Source: Holacanthus passer (Eukaryota; Chordata; Actinopteri; Pomacanthidae). From it: a stretch of 64,000 nt of DNA. Location: positions 3,968,001 to 4,032,000 of the forward strand of contig JAFREQ010000035.1 in NCBI GenBank assembly GCA_025331565.1, read 5' to 3'. A program made the translations under genes and the position numbers. Of the stretch, positions 49,517 through 61,900 are shown piece after piece. Below the pieces are notes generated by a model. It saw only the letters and a list, made by a program, of their open reading frames with translations, was not told where the DNA came from and did not search any database. Each line of letters opens with the position of its first letter. Position 1 is the first letter of the stretch.

Positions 49517-49552
49517 CTATTGTTGACTCCTTGACTATTGTTGACTCCTTGA
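49517..49552 (+). repeat. Tandem duplication, 18 bp x 2
   Basis: CTATTGTTGACTCCTTGA occurs twice head to tail without a mismatch, which points to a recent replication slip. Confidence 0.95.
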
Positions 49553-50284
49553 CTTTAGAATGACTTGAAGAGCAGTATCATTTTGTAAATCTTGTCTCAA
49601 AGCTTTGACTTTATTCTGTTTGCATCCCTGTTGTCTTGTCTTTTGTTTCATTTATATATATAGAACCAATACGATAATTCCAACAGCTGCCGGCATCTCA
49701 ATATGTATCAGAGAAGACACATGGCAGTCTTGACTCTACACCCTGAGCACACAGGAAATCACCATGACCTGATACCGAGCATTTGTTACACACATACTTT
49801 AACTATAACATCACATGGACAGTTCACTGTCTGAGCGCATAACGACAATGCAGAATACACTTTAACTTTCATGATTCTGCATCAAAGTACACGCACATAA
49901 TTCCATTCCAGTCTATTTTAGCCTTCTCTCTCAAACCAGGAAGAAAACTGTTTTCATGAATAAATGATGTATCTTTCTGCCAGCACAATGCCTCAGCAGG
50001 GTTGTCCAAAGGGATGTCCCTCTACCTGATTAGAAAAACTTGGACAATTATGTGCAACTCAACCCGCTTGGAGAAATCTATTTCCCACAGTGCTTTGTTC
50101 CTGCCTCGAAATATCTGCCTCGGATGCCATTAGTTTATCCCCGCAACTCAATTGCAACCCCCTCCCACATATAAACCCACTTAAATGTGTGTCTTGATTT
50201 TTTTTTTCCTTTTACCTTGGATTTCCTGACATAGGTGGCATTAGGTTCCATGTGACAGTTTGTGTATACCTGCGTAATGTCTAC

Positions 50285-50310
50285 TGTGTGTGTGTGCGTG
50301 TGTGTGTGTG
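50285..50310 (+). repeat. (TG)n microsatellite
   Basis: A TG run interrupted once by CG, followed by a GA-rich purine stretch to about 50337. Confidence 0.95.
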
Positions 50311-50431
50311 AGCGAGAGAGAGAGGAAGGGAGGAAGGTGATGTTGTGGAGGCTCAGCGTGGGGAGTGGAGGGTTGAGTGCTGACAGTTTAACAGAAGAGG
50401 CCCCTAGCAGGTTTGGCAGCCCACAGGAAAC

Positions 50432-50481
50432 ATAAAGCTTGTGATTTGTTTGTTAATATAAAGCTTGTGTTTTGTTTGTTT
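50432..50481 (+). repeat. Tandem duplication, 26-bp period x 2
   Basis: The segment starting ATAAAGCTTGTGATTTGTTT is repeated once with a single A/T change and a two-base linker. Confidence 0.9.
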
Positions 50482-51489
50482 AAAAAGAGTCCACTGTGCA
50501 ATTGCCTGGATAGTAGGTTGACACAGAAAGAGAGAGACACGGTGAAACAGAAGGGAGAACGAGGGTAGTTTGAGGACAAACAGAAATGTGATTTGAGAGA
50601 GAGAATAAGAGATGAACAGAAAAAAAACACTTAACATGTGAGAAACATAATGTATGTGTTCATATATCCTTGATCGTTTGATTTGAATTTAATAGAGCGT
50701 CAATTCCAAACAAGTTTGTTTCTCACTTTAACAAACGTGTTTCCAGATTTGTGCTACCGATTGCGTTTGAGCCCAATTTCAGGAAATCGGCGACCTGTGA
50801 GATTTCATTTCATCATTTCATCTTTAGGTGACACAAGAAGCAAGAAAACGTTGAATATATTTAATCTATTTTCACAATTCCTATAGGAAATGTTTCTAAA
50901 TCACTGAACATCTCCTTCTTTTCATAACATAACCATTTCTAATTACTTATAAACGAGACATAATACCAGATCAAACTTAAATCTTGTTTTAATTGAATGA
51001 AATTTGAGCTGGTATGATGGAAATATAGTGCAAAAAAATGCCATAAAAAACAATTAACATTTTGCAGTATTATTTTTTTAACATACCTACTGGCAGTTGA
51101 TTTATTATATGAGCTCAAGTTAACGATTGTGAGAAAGAACAGAAAAATGTAATCAATCTAACAAAAACAATAACGTGTTGCCTCTTTCAAATTGCGTCTG
51201 TAAATCATGTGCTGCGGGTCTGTAATTTGTACGTACATTACAGATGTATGTATGTAGATTCACATCATGTATACATCATCTGTCCTAAACTAACCTTGTG
51301 GCTGAGACAGTGAATGAACACTACACAGTCTTACTACAGTGTTTTTCCCTCTGCCACTTTCCCTCAAATTTCCTCATTGAGCAGAAACAAAGTCTTAATG
51401 TGTGAACCCACTGACATTGAGGATTTACACATATACGCACACACACGGCTGTGTTTTCGTCACTTCAGAGGTCTTTATATTGGCTTGCA

Positions 51490-51860
51490 TTCATTTCCTG
51501 GAGACCTACCCTAACCCTAACCATAACCACTACTTGCCTAACCCAAACCTTAACCCCAGTCTTCACCCTAAAATTTTATGATTTACATTATGGAGACATG
51601 TATTTTGTCCCCATAAGGAAGGCGAGTCCCCACAGTGTGACTGCTTAAACAGATTTATGTCCCCACAACATGTAGTACATGGACCACACACACACATACA
51701 GACACACACACATGTTTGTATCACTATACATGTGTTGACACACCATTGACATATTGCACTTCCTTGCCCTTAAACCTTTTAACCCTAAATCTCAGCCCTC
51801 AAAAACCAGGCTGGACCCATGGGGACCTCAATTTTGTCCCTACAGTGATAGGACGTCCCC
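51490..51860 (+). repeat. Fish repeat with telomere-like CCCTAA units
   Basis: CCCTAACCCTAACC lies at 51509-51522, followed by more degenerate CCTAACC/CCTTAACC words, TTTTGTCCCCATAAGG, GAGTCCCCACAGTGTGA, a CA-rich patch near 51689-51712 and a second TTTTGTCCCTACA block. This layout is a common vertebrate repeat and does not indicate a chromosome end. Confidence 0.6.
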
Positions 51861-52364
51861 TTGGGTTGGAGTGCAGTCAGGTTAAAGGTCGCACAGGGAT
51901 ATAAAAACAGAGACACACACACATCTGAATTCAGCTTTGTAACTATCCCATGCCACCATGTACACACCTGTCTCCATATCCAACCACAGAGGGACAAATA
52001 AGGTCAACCTGTGCTGTGCTTGTGTGGGTCTGCCTGCATGTGGGTGTGCATGCTGTGCATTGTAAATTGTATACATGTTCATTGTGTATGCATGCGTTGG
52101 TTTGTAAACCCACTGTTGGGTTTTCGTTTTTCTACTGTTGCAAAGCTCTTGTTGCACCCTTTGTTATTGCCCATTCTCCGCCTACGGCTACTATTCACCC
52201 CACGCTGCCCACAGAGGAAGGAGTTCTCTTTGAATTTCCCCATCCTGCGCCCACCCCCACCAACTTTTTTTGTGTGTTTTGTTATGTGCCAATGTTTTTT
52301 GAGAGGGGTTTTCCTTGTCTTCTCCGAGAATTTGTGCGAGTCTGGGTCAGGAGCTGTTGCTGTT

Positions 52365-52440
52365 GCGGGCCAGCAGAGCCCTTGGAGACATTGTATATGA
52401 TATTGGTCTGTACAAATAAATTCGACTCGACTTTGCAACT
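52365..52440 (+). mobile_element. 3' tail of a retroposon (SINE/LINE type)
   Basis: GGAGACATTGTATATGATAT, then GGTCTGTACAAATAAATTCG and a short GACTCGACTTTG end resemble the 3' end of many fish retroposons ('..TGATATTGGGCTATACAAATAAA.TTGACTTGAC'). No coding body is recognised upstream. Confidence 0.45.
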
Positions 52441-55249
52441 ACATCATAGTTACGTGGCGCATGTGTGTTTGAATCAGAGCAGTTCTCTCTGTACGCTGTC
52501 CGTCAGCCCATCTCGTCATGTTCCCATGATTTGCTATTATTTGTTCCCCTCTCTGCTTACTAAAAAGGTCACCTGGCATTTACCATGAGGTTTTAATCGC
52601 CATGTAAGCTGGAGAACACGCAAAATGGCTTTTACCGTAATAGAATTTCGGGGGCCTTAATTTTTGCCAGCTGTGTGCTGTTTTGGCTTTGGTATTGACA
52701 GAAATGTTGACGGACCACAGGCCTACTCATGAGGAACCCCTCAGAAGGGTAGAACCATAAATGCTCCTTCTGGGTGGGTTTAAATATCTTATTCTGCAGT
52801 TAGCGGATTCGATTGTGAGTATTAACTAATTCTACATTGGTATGCAAGCACTTAAAAGCTCCCACCTCGGAGGCAGTGCATGATTGAAGGTCTTCGGTAG
52901 AAATAAACAAACCTCTACAGAGATAGCCATACATGTGTGGCAATGGCTTGTAAAAACACTTCCAGTTTACCAGTTGAGTCATAACAGCGCTTTGCATGTG
53001 CGAACACTCTCCATTTGATTCATCACCCCGTGTCATTTCCTCAGCCCGGTCTCAGCTGTATACACCCCCCCCCTTCCTCACCTCTCCTCTCCTGCGATAC
53101 TGAATGAAAGCAAGCGTGCTCGTCTTCTTCTTCTACTTCTGCTCTCTCAGACAGAAGGCTGTAGTGAGCAGGGTGAGGGGCAAGGTGTTAATAAAGGGAA
53201 GATGTTAAAGTAAACCAGGGCAACAAATCAGAGGCATATGGTTTGAGGCGGTGAGTGATAGATTATTAACACTGGGAAACAAGACAAACAATATTTATTA
53301 GGAAGTCCATTGTGTTTTCGCATATTGCCTTTGTCAGGCTTTGTAAGAACATGTGCTGCTGATTCATAACAAGTGTTGCTGGAATTTCCTCTTCCTCCAC
53401 TTTGAATCAAGCGGTGGCTTGATTAGGAGAGATATAGAGCAAGACCACTGCCACATGTTTGAAGCTTAAAGCCAAGTTTTTAAAAAAAAGATAAACACAT
53501 AGTTTTAGTTCAGGTCAAACCTTGAGAATGAATTTGGACCGAAGGTTCTGCAGTCATAAGATCAGACGCAAATATCTGTCTGTCAGTTCAACTGCTTCTC
53601 CTTCCCCAAAAATATTGCTCGTAAATAATGTTTGCTTGGTAATGGCTACATGCAGCGAACAGTATTTCTAGATGTCTTTTGCCATTCGCACAGGGCCAGC
53701 GCTGTCTGTCAGTGTTCTTATGTAGGATCAGTTTGCAACTCCAGTTGTTGTCACCTTGTATTTCATGTCTCTTAAATCAGTAGGGAAAGAAGGCAGGGCC
53801 ACTAATTTAACTATTTATTCGCCCTCTGTTGGAAAAGTTATTTATGCCACATGTCACATGCTCTTTTATGCTTGTATGTAATGCAATTGTGCATTTTTGT
53901 TTTACAATGACATTTTATGTAATTCTTTGTCAAGTAACTGTCATGTTTTCTATTATGTGGGTTTAGAATGTTTCAACATTTAATTTTCATTACTTACAAT
54001 TGTTTGGTTCTTGCAAACTGGCATTTACATGGAGAAAAGGCCAATATCAGCCCACTTTTACTGTCTACAAATGATGGTACATTGTGTACCCCTACAAAGC
54101 CTGGATACCGGTCTTATATTTATATAATTTCATAACAGTTTATAGTTTTCAGATGGCTCTGTTTAAAGAGGGTTTGAACCATGGAATGTGTGGGTAGAGT
54201 TAAGGGTATATGATTGTTAAAAGGACTAAAACACACTGTGTTCTCCTGCTGAGTCCTTAAATTGATAATTATACAGTAAGCCACTCAAGAGCCACTGAAG
54301 ACCAGACCAAAGACATTTGTCTTTTGTTTAGTCTTCCAGATGGATCAAAGTTACTTAAGCACTTCCTCGTGCTGTCAGTGGTCTATTTAACACTGTACAT
54401 GTAATGTCCAATTATGACACGTTGCCTCATGTCACTAAACTAAGTTCGTGTTGCACCCTCTCTATTTATGCCTATGGGAGACATAACATGTTTCTCACTC
54501 TGTTAGTACACGTGGTTATTTTCATGCCAAGTTTATTTTAAGTAGTGGTTTAGGACCCAAACTGTCAAAGAACAGTTGCAAATTAGCCACAGTGCAAACA
54601 TTATGATCATTCGATAATTGCATATTCATCACTTTGTGCCTCTGATGAACCATGAATGATTTATGCATGCATGGCAATTTTCTTAAACGCTTTTGTTTTT
54701 GTGCTTTGCTGTGTTTTTTGACCACTGGGGTATATTTTAGAAAAAAGCAACAAAATGTGTTCGTCTCTCCTCTTTGTCACATCACCCCTGAAATTATGCA
54801 AAGCCCAGGTACATGAGGTTGAGGAAATAGAAAGGAAGAAAGTAACCTGGTGTCGATGTGCCATAACTATCTGATGTGGAAACATTTGAATACTGTTTCA
54901 CTTTGAACCAGCCATGCATGCAGAAACTCAGCTTGCCATATAATCTCATCTTTCCTCCTGTCCTCTTATAGTTCTTTTGCCCTTTTTTTTGTTATTTTCA
55001 TCTGCAGTCTTTCGGCAGACGTGTACTGTTCTTTCATTATGTGTCCATTGTTGACAGGCTACATTTTCAAAGGGCTGTAAAAAGAAAAAAGAAAAAAGAA
55101 ACTTGTGACCCAGTGATGATCAATGTACAGCCGATACATAAGAGAGAATCAAAGGGTAGCCATTTCTGAGCACACTCACTATGTGACATGAGCATGAGCA
55201 GGTATGTCTGCTATTTGATTTTTGCAAGTCAGGAATATGTTATAACCAC

Positions 55250-55625
55250 ATTCCTTCCATCCTTGCTTGTGAACGACTGAGCCTTTCCAGGATGAACCTT
55301 TCATACCCAATCATGATACTATCACCTGTTACCAATGAACCTGTTTACCTGTGGAATGATCCAAACAGGTGTTTTTGGATCAGTCCACAACTTTCACAGT
55401 CTTTTGTTGCTCCTGTCCCAACTTGTTTGAAACATGTTGCTGCCATCAAATTCAGAATAAGCAGATATTTACAAAAATCAAAGATGTTGATGAGGCATCA
55501 TTAAATATATTGTCTTTGTATTGTTTTCTATGAGCATATGTCAGAAAGGATTAGCAAATTATCACATTCTCTTCTATTCATGTTTTGCACAGCATCTCAA
55601 CTTTTTTTGGACTCAGGGTTGTGTT
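55250..55625 (-). mobile_element. Tc1/mariner-type miniature element (copy 2, reversed)
   Basis: This is the reverse complement of much of the element at 17263-17710, ending on the + strand with a degenerate CAACTTTTTTTGGACTCAGG terminus. The other end is cut off near 55250. Bases 55313-55433 match 17440-17560 perfectly in inverted orientation (121 of 121), and identity stays high on both sides. Confidence 0.8.
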
Positions 55626-55917
55626 CGCCCATCAGCTGCTTGATTTATTCTGATTGTCAAAACATCCATTGACATCATCATTCCTCTCCATAACCACATC
55701 CAAAATCATAAAACATCAGAGCTCACAATCTTTTTTTTCTATCCTCTCTCATTGTTTGTCTCTTTCTCAGTTGATTTCTTTTCTCCTTCCTTCCGTCCTT
55801 TTTCTTCACTTTTGTCTGCGCTGTATTTGGAGCTGTCTCTTTGTACTTTTAGCCTTTGTGAAGTAGCAGAAATCTGGAATTCGATTGGCATTCCTCTCGT
55901 AGTTGCTTGCAATAAAA

Positions 55918-55985
55918 GGTCTGCGTTCATTATGCCTTTTAAGTCTATTCCCCCATAGACTTGAAAGGCATAATGAATGCAGTCC
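55918..55985. repeat. Inverted repeat / hairpin, 28-bp arms and 6-base loop
   Basis: The left arm, 55921-55948 (begins CTGCGTTCATTATGCC), pairs with the right arm 55955-55982 with only two mismatched positions, around the loop TCCCCC. After one T-T mismatch, two more pairs extend the stem on the outside. Its origin could be a snap-back duplication, a tiny palindromic element or a small RNA precursor. Confidence 0.9.
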
Positions 55986-58836
55986 GAATCAGGTCAACAG
56001 TCAATCTTAAATAGATCATTACCAATTTTTTCTGTGAAAGATTAAGTGGTCTGCTAGGGATAATTTATTGTTCCACCAAATTTTGGTGTGTTAACATACT
56101 TAGTTCACTAAATACAGTGAGAGCAAGAAAATCAAGAAAACTGAACACGTCGGCCATAGTTTTCAGACATTTAGAAAAAGGAAAAGAAGTAAACATCACA
56201 ACACAAAAGGTTGGTTCACAGTTCTGAATGAACTGTACAGCTGGCACTAAAAAACTGGAGCTAATTAAAAACACCGAGCCAGGTTGCCCATGCACAGTAA
56301 TACGTATCATGAATTTTATCACACCCTAACAGTTTTCAGTTTAGTGTAGCCATATTGAGTCTCAGGATCCTCCAGACAATTCAAATACCTGAGTGCACAG
56401 CTCCTGGATGATAAAATCTGATGGGGAAACACTGGATCTATCATTTTAGTAATAAATCTGCCCTCCGCCTTCATAGTATTTCATTTTTCATGCAGCCTTT
56501 TTAGATAATTCTGTTTCCTTGTGCATTAAAGTTGATAATTAGGTGATGCTTTCCACAACTGTGGCAGAGTGGAAAACGGCATTGTCAAAAACAGGGCAGA
56601 TGAAAAGCTTCCAAAGTTAAAGAATCTGTTTTGTGTGATCTTCTCTTTGCAGACGATTGTGCCCTCAATGTGGGTAAAGACCAGGTCTCCAGAACATGTA
56701 TAATGTTGGTCCTTCAGTTATTACAAAAAAGCTTGAATCAATTCATCAGCTCTTCTCAGAAAAATCCTATGTGAACCTGTATTTAGTTTTTACCTGTTGG
56801 ATGGCTACGTAGCATTACTACATTTCCTCATACATTGTGATCCTGTCTTGTGCTTTCCACATCCATGTTGCATAAAAACACAAATCATGTTTCAACTCAA
56901 ATTGTAAAACAAAGAAACACTTTAGGATATTAAATGTTATGTTCTGATATTTTCAGTATGAACATTTTGCAACTTTGCAGATATGTTCATCAACAAGTTT
57001 CCTTCATTATATTGATAAAAAACATTATTGAAACAGCATTACATTTCTCCCAAAGCATATTTGCTGTTGCAAGTAGGTAGCACATACTCTTTATGTCATT
57101 AAAAAGGATTTTATATAGTGTCCATAATGTGTGCAGTCATGAATTAGTCATTTGCAAACTCGTAAATCTTCATTATCACTCCTGTTAATAGCTAACACAA
57201 AGCAGATGGCACCACTGAAAGACAGACTTATTTGAATTAATATAACTAATGTCAGAGCGAAGTAAACATTTAGAGGGCAACCAAATGAAGTGCAGATCTG
57301 CTCCATAAATAATTATGTGAAAAATGCTGCAATGATGGAAAATATTTTAATCCCAGTACTGAGCTAGAAGAGTGCAAGTGCAATGGCTGTATTGCTCAAG
57401 GTTAAGTTTATCAATACCAAGACAATATGGACTTGGTTAATGTGTTATAAAATATAATTGAGATTTGTCCTGAAAATGGTCATTATGTAAAACATCTGGC
57501 TTGTTAATTTCCTGTTGACAAACCAAGATAATCTGTCTGTTTAATAAATAGTTTTCAATTTGAGTAAAACTTATCTAAAGATTATCAAAATATATATAAA
57601 CACTGTGTGTAGGTGGTCTTGAGGTTTGAGAAAGTTGGAAAAATAAGTAAGTTGTTTACAGTAAAAGGTAACAAATAAGGATTCCAGCTTGAAATGTATA
57701 GGTCAAACAGACTTTCATCAACGTCCATGGGTGCAACATTTGGATAAAAATATTAAAACTGCAAATTTAGACATACTGATATTGAGACTGACAACTTCTT
57801 TTGCAGCCCTAAGCAAGTTTTAACAACAATAAATGAATCCAGTTTGAGATTCATGTTTGAAATGGTAAAACCTTCAAAAGAGCAACCCTGCAACAGTGCA
57901 GGAATGTGTTTGGGGGAAACCTCCTATACACAGAGCTCTTTCTGCGAAAAGGTCAAATCATTCATTCGTGCAGTTCTTTTTCCTCTCTTCTGCAACCTTT
58001 TCTTACCATCCCCTTGTGCCCTACCAGCCAGACTTACTCCCTGTGTTTATAAGTTGGCCCATGTATCATAAGCTAAAACTAAGCTGCCCTTTACCTCGTG
58101 TAGAAATAGTTGGAAATCCAACCGTTTGAGAGCTTTTAAACTATTTTGACAGCTCCCTCTTTTTTCCATCACCCCCATGAGCACTGGAAACTGGCGTCGT
58201 GTATGTGTGTGTCTAAATGAACAAGTGTGCGTCGCTCGCCTTTCCCGTAAGCTGACATGAAAGATATTTCACAACTTGTGAAGTAGTGTTTTGTGAGACG
58301 CCAGGGTGCTCAGTGAGATATCATTGTAACAGTACCATGTGCCCATAAAGGAAAGAAATCTTGTTTTCTTACAGTTCTATAATGTAGTGTGTATTGGGTT
58401 GCTGCCAGTGAAAAGTTATATTTAATTTCGCCTCGGGCTTGGAGCTGCTGAAATGGCTCCCACCTGACCGAGCAGGGGTGAAACTCACAACACTCACAAG
58501 TCAAATGGCACAATCATTGATAAGGAAAGAGCTGCTTTCCTAAATGTAGAAATTCATTCATGACTAAGTTTATGTTGTGCACCATTGTTTTTCCTGTGTT
58601 GAAACATGTGGTGGAACCAAAACATGTGGCATTGCTTTGTTTAACTAAGAGCAACATGAAAGATAATGTTGAAAGATAACTTTGCCTTTTTCCTTCTTTT
58701 TTGGCAAAAGTATGATAGATGGTAAAACAGTACAAATAACAGTTTCAAAGTGATCTTTTTCGGAGATTTTCTTTTTTGTTTCTTTCTGTCCTCATTTCGT
58801 CTTTTCTTCTTCCCTTTAATTTCATCTGTCTACCAG

Positions 58837-58978
58837 GTGAGGTTCTGAGCTTGATGGATGATCTGTTCTCCGGCTTGGGCTCATCCTGTGTTGTTGCCGG
58901 GAGGAGAACTGGAGACCATCCCCACTCCGTGCTATACTCAGTGGTCTTCAAGTGCCTGGAACCAGACAGTCTCTACAA
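58837..58978 (+). CDS. astn2: Astrotactin-2 internal exon g (fibronectin-III-like, second part)
   Basis: The exon runs from a pyrimidine-rich tract ending CTACCAG to a CTACAA|GTAAGT donor, 142 bases, phase 1 in and phase 2 out. It encodes EVLSLMDDLFSGLGSSCVVA, then GRRTGDHPHSVLYSVVFKCL and EPDSLY plus two bases of a lysine codon. VFKCLEPDSLYK is a strongly conserved astrotactin block in the fibronectin-III-like domain before the annexin-like carboxy terminus. The continuing exon (expected to start FTLYAVDT in the family) is not seen by 64000. Confidence 0.95.
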
Positions 58979-61900
58979 GTAAGTCTGTCGATGCCCTTTG
59001 CCAAGTTTTCCAAGTCAATTGAGTAACTGATTTATTGCGGCTGTTTATTTCTTCGCCATAAACATGAGTCATAAATTGTGTTGTGTTGTAGTTAGTGCAG
59101 GAATAGTTTCAAGGTTCCTGTGCAGGTCTGTGAAGTATGGAAAGTTCCTAATTATTTCCAGATCTCAGTGGGTGTAAAAATACATAGAAAATGGATATTA
59201 AACTTATGGGGAAAATATGTTTTTGTCTCTTGATGAAAATACTGTATATAGTATTAAAAGCTGGAAGGGAATTGCAATCTGATCACGGGGAAGGGGTCTG
59301 TCTGCCCATATGAGCTGTGTTATGGAGGTCCTATCAGGGTCTACCAAGGCACATAGGCCCCATGTGAGTTGAAGTGCTAGACAGATGAGTCAACATCTTA
59401 AAAAAATAGCATCCTCAGCCAGAGTAGGGAAAACCATAGCCCCATCCTGAAGCCACAATATGTAAATGCTTTGTAGCCGGATATGTACCAATGGTTTTGA
59501 ATCAGCCTCAGTCAGAAGAAAGAACGTGGCACCAACACCATGTGGTCCATGACCTGTAATGGGATCTGGTACATTGCCGGTCTGACAGGAGCACAGTTTA
59601 GAAGTGCTGACCCAAAAATTGGATGGTGGAAAGTCACCTTCCCAAGTGCCGGCTATGTAGTAGTAACTAGATATTGTGTAATATCTAGAAGTATCAAGAA
59701 GTAGAATTAAACTTCTGGATAGGGGTTGGACCCCTTATCCAGAGTTGCCACTGTGAGAGACACTGCTTAGATACTCAAAAGCTGAACAGCAGGTAAGAGT
59801 GTCCGGTTTTCTTGGAGTGTCTAGGTGACAGAGAAACATTGAGGGATTTGACTAGTGCCTGGTCTAAACCATGTGGTCTTTTGTTATTGCACTTCTGGGC
59901 TAATCATGAACTGTCCCTAACAAACAACCATATTCAGGAATCACATGTTGTATAAGTGTGCCTGGTACAAGAACACCTAAGCACCATCATGGCAGCATTG
60001 GTGGATACTCGCAGTGAAGGAATCTGTCAAGTGAGAGAAGAAGACTAATAGACTTGATTAGCCCAAGCAACTCCTTAGTCAGAGGTCAGGTTTTAGGGAG
60101 TCTGACATACTGTAGCTTCTGTGGTCTCAAAAGCAAATGTGTGGAAGGTGACCTAAACAAGGTCAATTTCAGCAGAGAAGAACTGCCTACCTTGACTTCA
60201 AAGAACTCCTGAACCTGACCTGACCTGAGTATGAGGATTCAGAGGTCTTGGTTGATACATGTGTCATGTAGAGGTGAGGGAATGTGTTTTTGAACTTGCA
60301 GAAGAGGTTCCCGTTTTAGATAAAAGGGGGACTGGAGGCTGTGCTCCATTTATTGGGGTATCACGCTATCAACCATCAGCCAAGCAACAAGTGGTTAGTT
60401 TTCAATTCAAATCAGGATCCGTGTGGGTTAAGGAATTTTTTTTCATCACATGGTCGGCCAAAGGTTTTTTTTTTTGCCTTTTCTCAACATTGTCTATCAT
60501 TAAAACTAGAAAGTAGTCAGAGAGTGTGTTACTTTACCAAAGTTGCACAAGCGTGTCTCAACTCACCTACAATATTCTGTGACATTGCTCACGGTCTCAG
60601 CTCGCAATTTATTGCAACCCATTTGACTTGATCCTTTGTCTGACCACATTTTTATGAGTTCAGTGTTTCCCATTACCATATAAAGACCTTTCATTAAACA
60701 TCATGTTGTGGCCATGTTTGCATCTTTCCCAAACAACAATGACTTGAGGAATTATCAGCAATACCACATCCTCCCTTGGGTGTCTGCAATTCCCACTGCA
60801 AATGTTATTTTGTTTCAGGGGGTGAATTTTGTTACCTACTCCTGAACAACAGCTGGCTCGAGTTAACCAGGGAAGCATACTTAGTCTCAACGTGGTGGGA
60901 GTGGTGGATGCTTCCGTTCTTTTATGTTCTCTTTGGTCAGAGGAGAACATGGTTTTAGTGAACACAGAAGGATCCCTGTTAAGAGGCAGTATTTGTTAAA
61001 CTCAAGGAACAAATTGAGCACTCGGTGTAGATTTTGGGGGGCGTTTAGTAAACACACAGACCTTGGCTGAGGTTATTAGATGCATGCATTGCTATCACTC
61101 TAACATATCATGCATTTTCAACAGTAAGTCAAACTGTGACAGCATTAGAAACGTGCAGCCAAGTCTATCTGCTGTTGGCGATTGTGGATTTACCCCATCC
61201 ATCATAATAGTTGGTCTTAGGAATCACATGTCATGTCTTACAAACATTGTTAAATTAACTGCATGGTGGAGGGGTGCTGTACTAGACTGCAGGAAATTTA
61301 AACCTGGAGGAACAAGAAGGACCATACAACATGGTGCAGTCCGATAAAGCAGCACCACAAACTACAACCCGAAATATGACCATAGATCTGACTCAACAGG
61401 TCTCTGACAGTGTCAGCAACAATTAAAAAGATAATTTTGATTAATTACTGTTCAGTCAGTTTATGTTAAGCTATAGAGGGATAGAGGGACATTTCAGACT
61501 AGAAATATATTTGCCCTCGAACTGAGGCAGAGAATTTTTTTTCTTTTTTCCCACTGGGTATTGCCGTGATGTGCATTTCCTATGAGGACTATTTGCCTCC
61601 ATCTACGTCTTGAAACAAAGCTGCAACAACAGCAATAATGGGTGAACCAGACAGGACCCAGATGTTGTTGTGGCTGTCATTGGACACATGAAACACACTG
61701 TCTCCTCAGCTTTTGACTGTCTTCTCAGGTTTTGTTAAGTGTCTTTTGTTTATAATGCTCTTGCTATTTGGTGGCCTTGGTTTGTTTTGGGAACTGCAAC
61801 ATTGCCACCCTAAAAGAAGCAGCCAGGATTTTCAACTATGGGAAACCTGATCTACAGTCATGGTTTTCCCAGTCTACATTCAGGTATACATGTGCTGACT

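Larger units (their letters stand above)
37865..58836 (+). other. ASTN2 intron f-g (21 kb)
   Basis: This is the largest complete intron in the window, phase 1. It contains CA/GT microsatellites (45949-45968, 50285-50310), a repeat and LINE trace (49310-49500), small tandem duplications (49517-49552, 50432-50481), a telomere-like fish repeat (51490-51860), a retroposon tail (52365-52440), the second Tc1-type element (55250-55625) and a hairpin (55918-55985). I see no gene in 38000-45000; its open frames are short and featureless. Possible conserved non-coding stretches lie near 44230-44400, 46600-46720, 47090-47300 and 52620-53030. Confidence 0.7.

Noticed and set aside
51509..51522. Telomere-like CCCTAACCCTAACC
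   Set aside because: Only two exact units inside a known dispersed repeat, so it is not a telomere or interstitial telomere array.
51950..52588. 212-codon open frame on +, the longest after TRIM32
   Set aside because: The translation is cysteine- and proline-rich without any domain, crosses a CA/GT-type repeat area and a retroposon tail, and overlaps equally open frames on both strands. It is not a gene.
12501..58978. ASTN1 as the identity of the host gene
   Set aside because: The exons alone resemble both paralogues, but TRIM32 is nested in ASTN2, not ASTN1, in known vertebrates.
61240..61400. Weak similarity to the TTAGGAAC/GTTCCTAA element at 31268
   Set aside because: Only short shared words (AGCAGCACCACAAACT-like); too little to call a copy.
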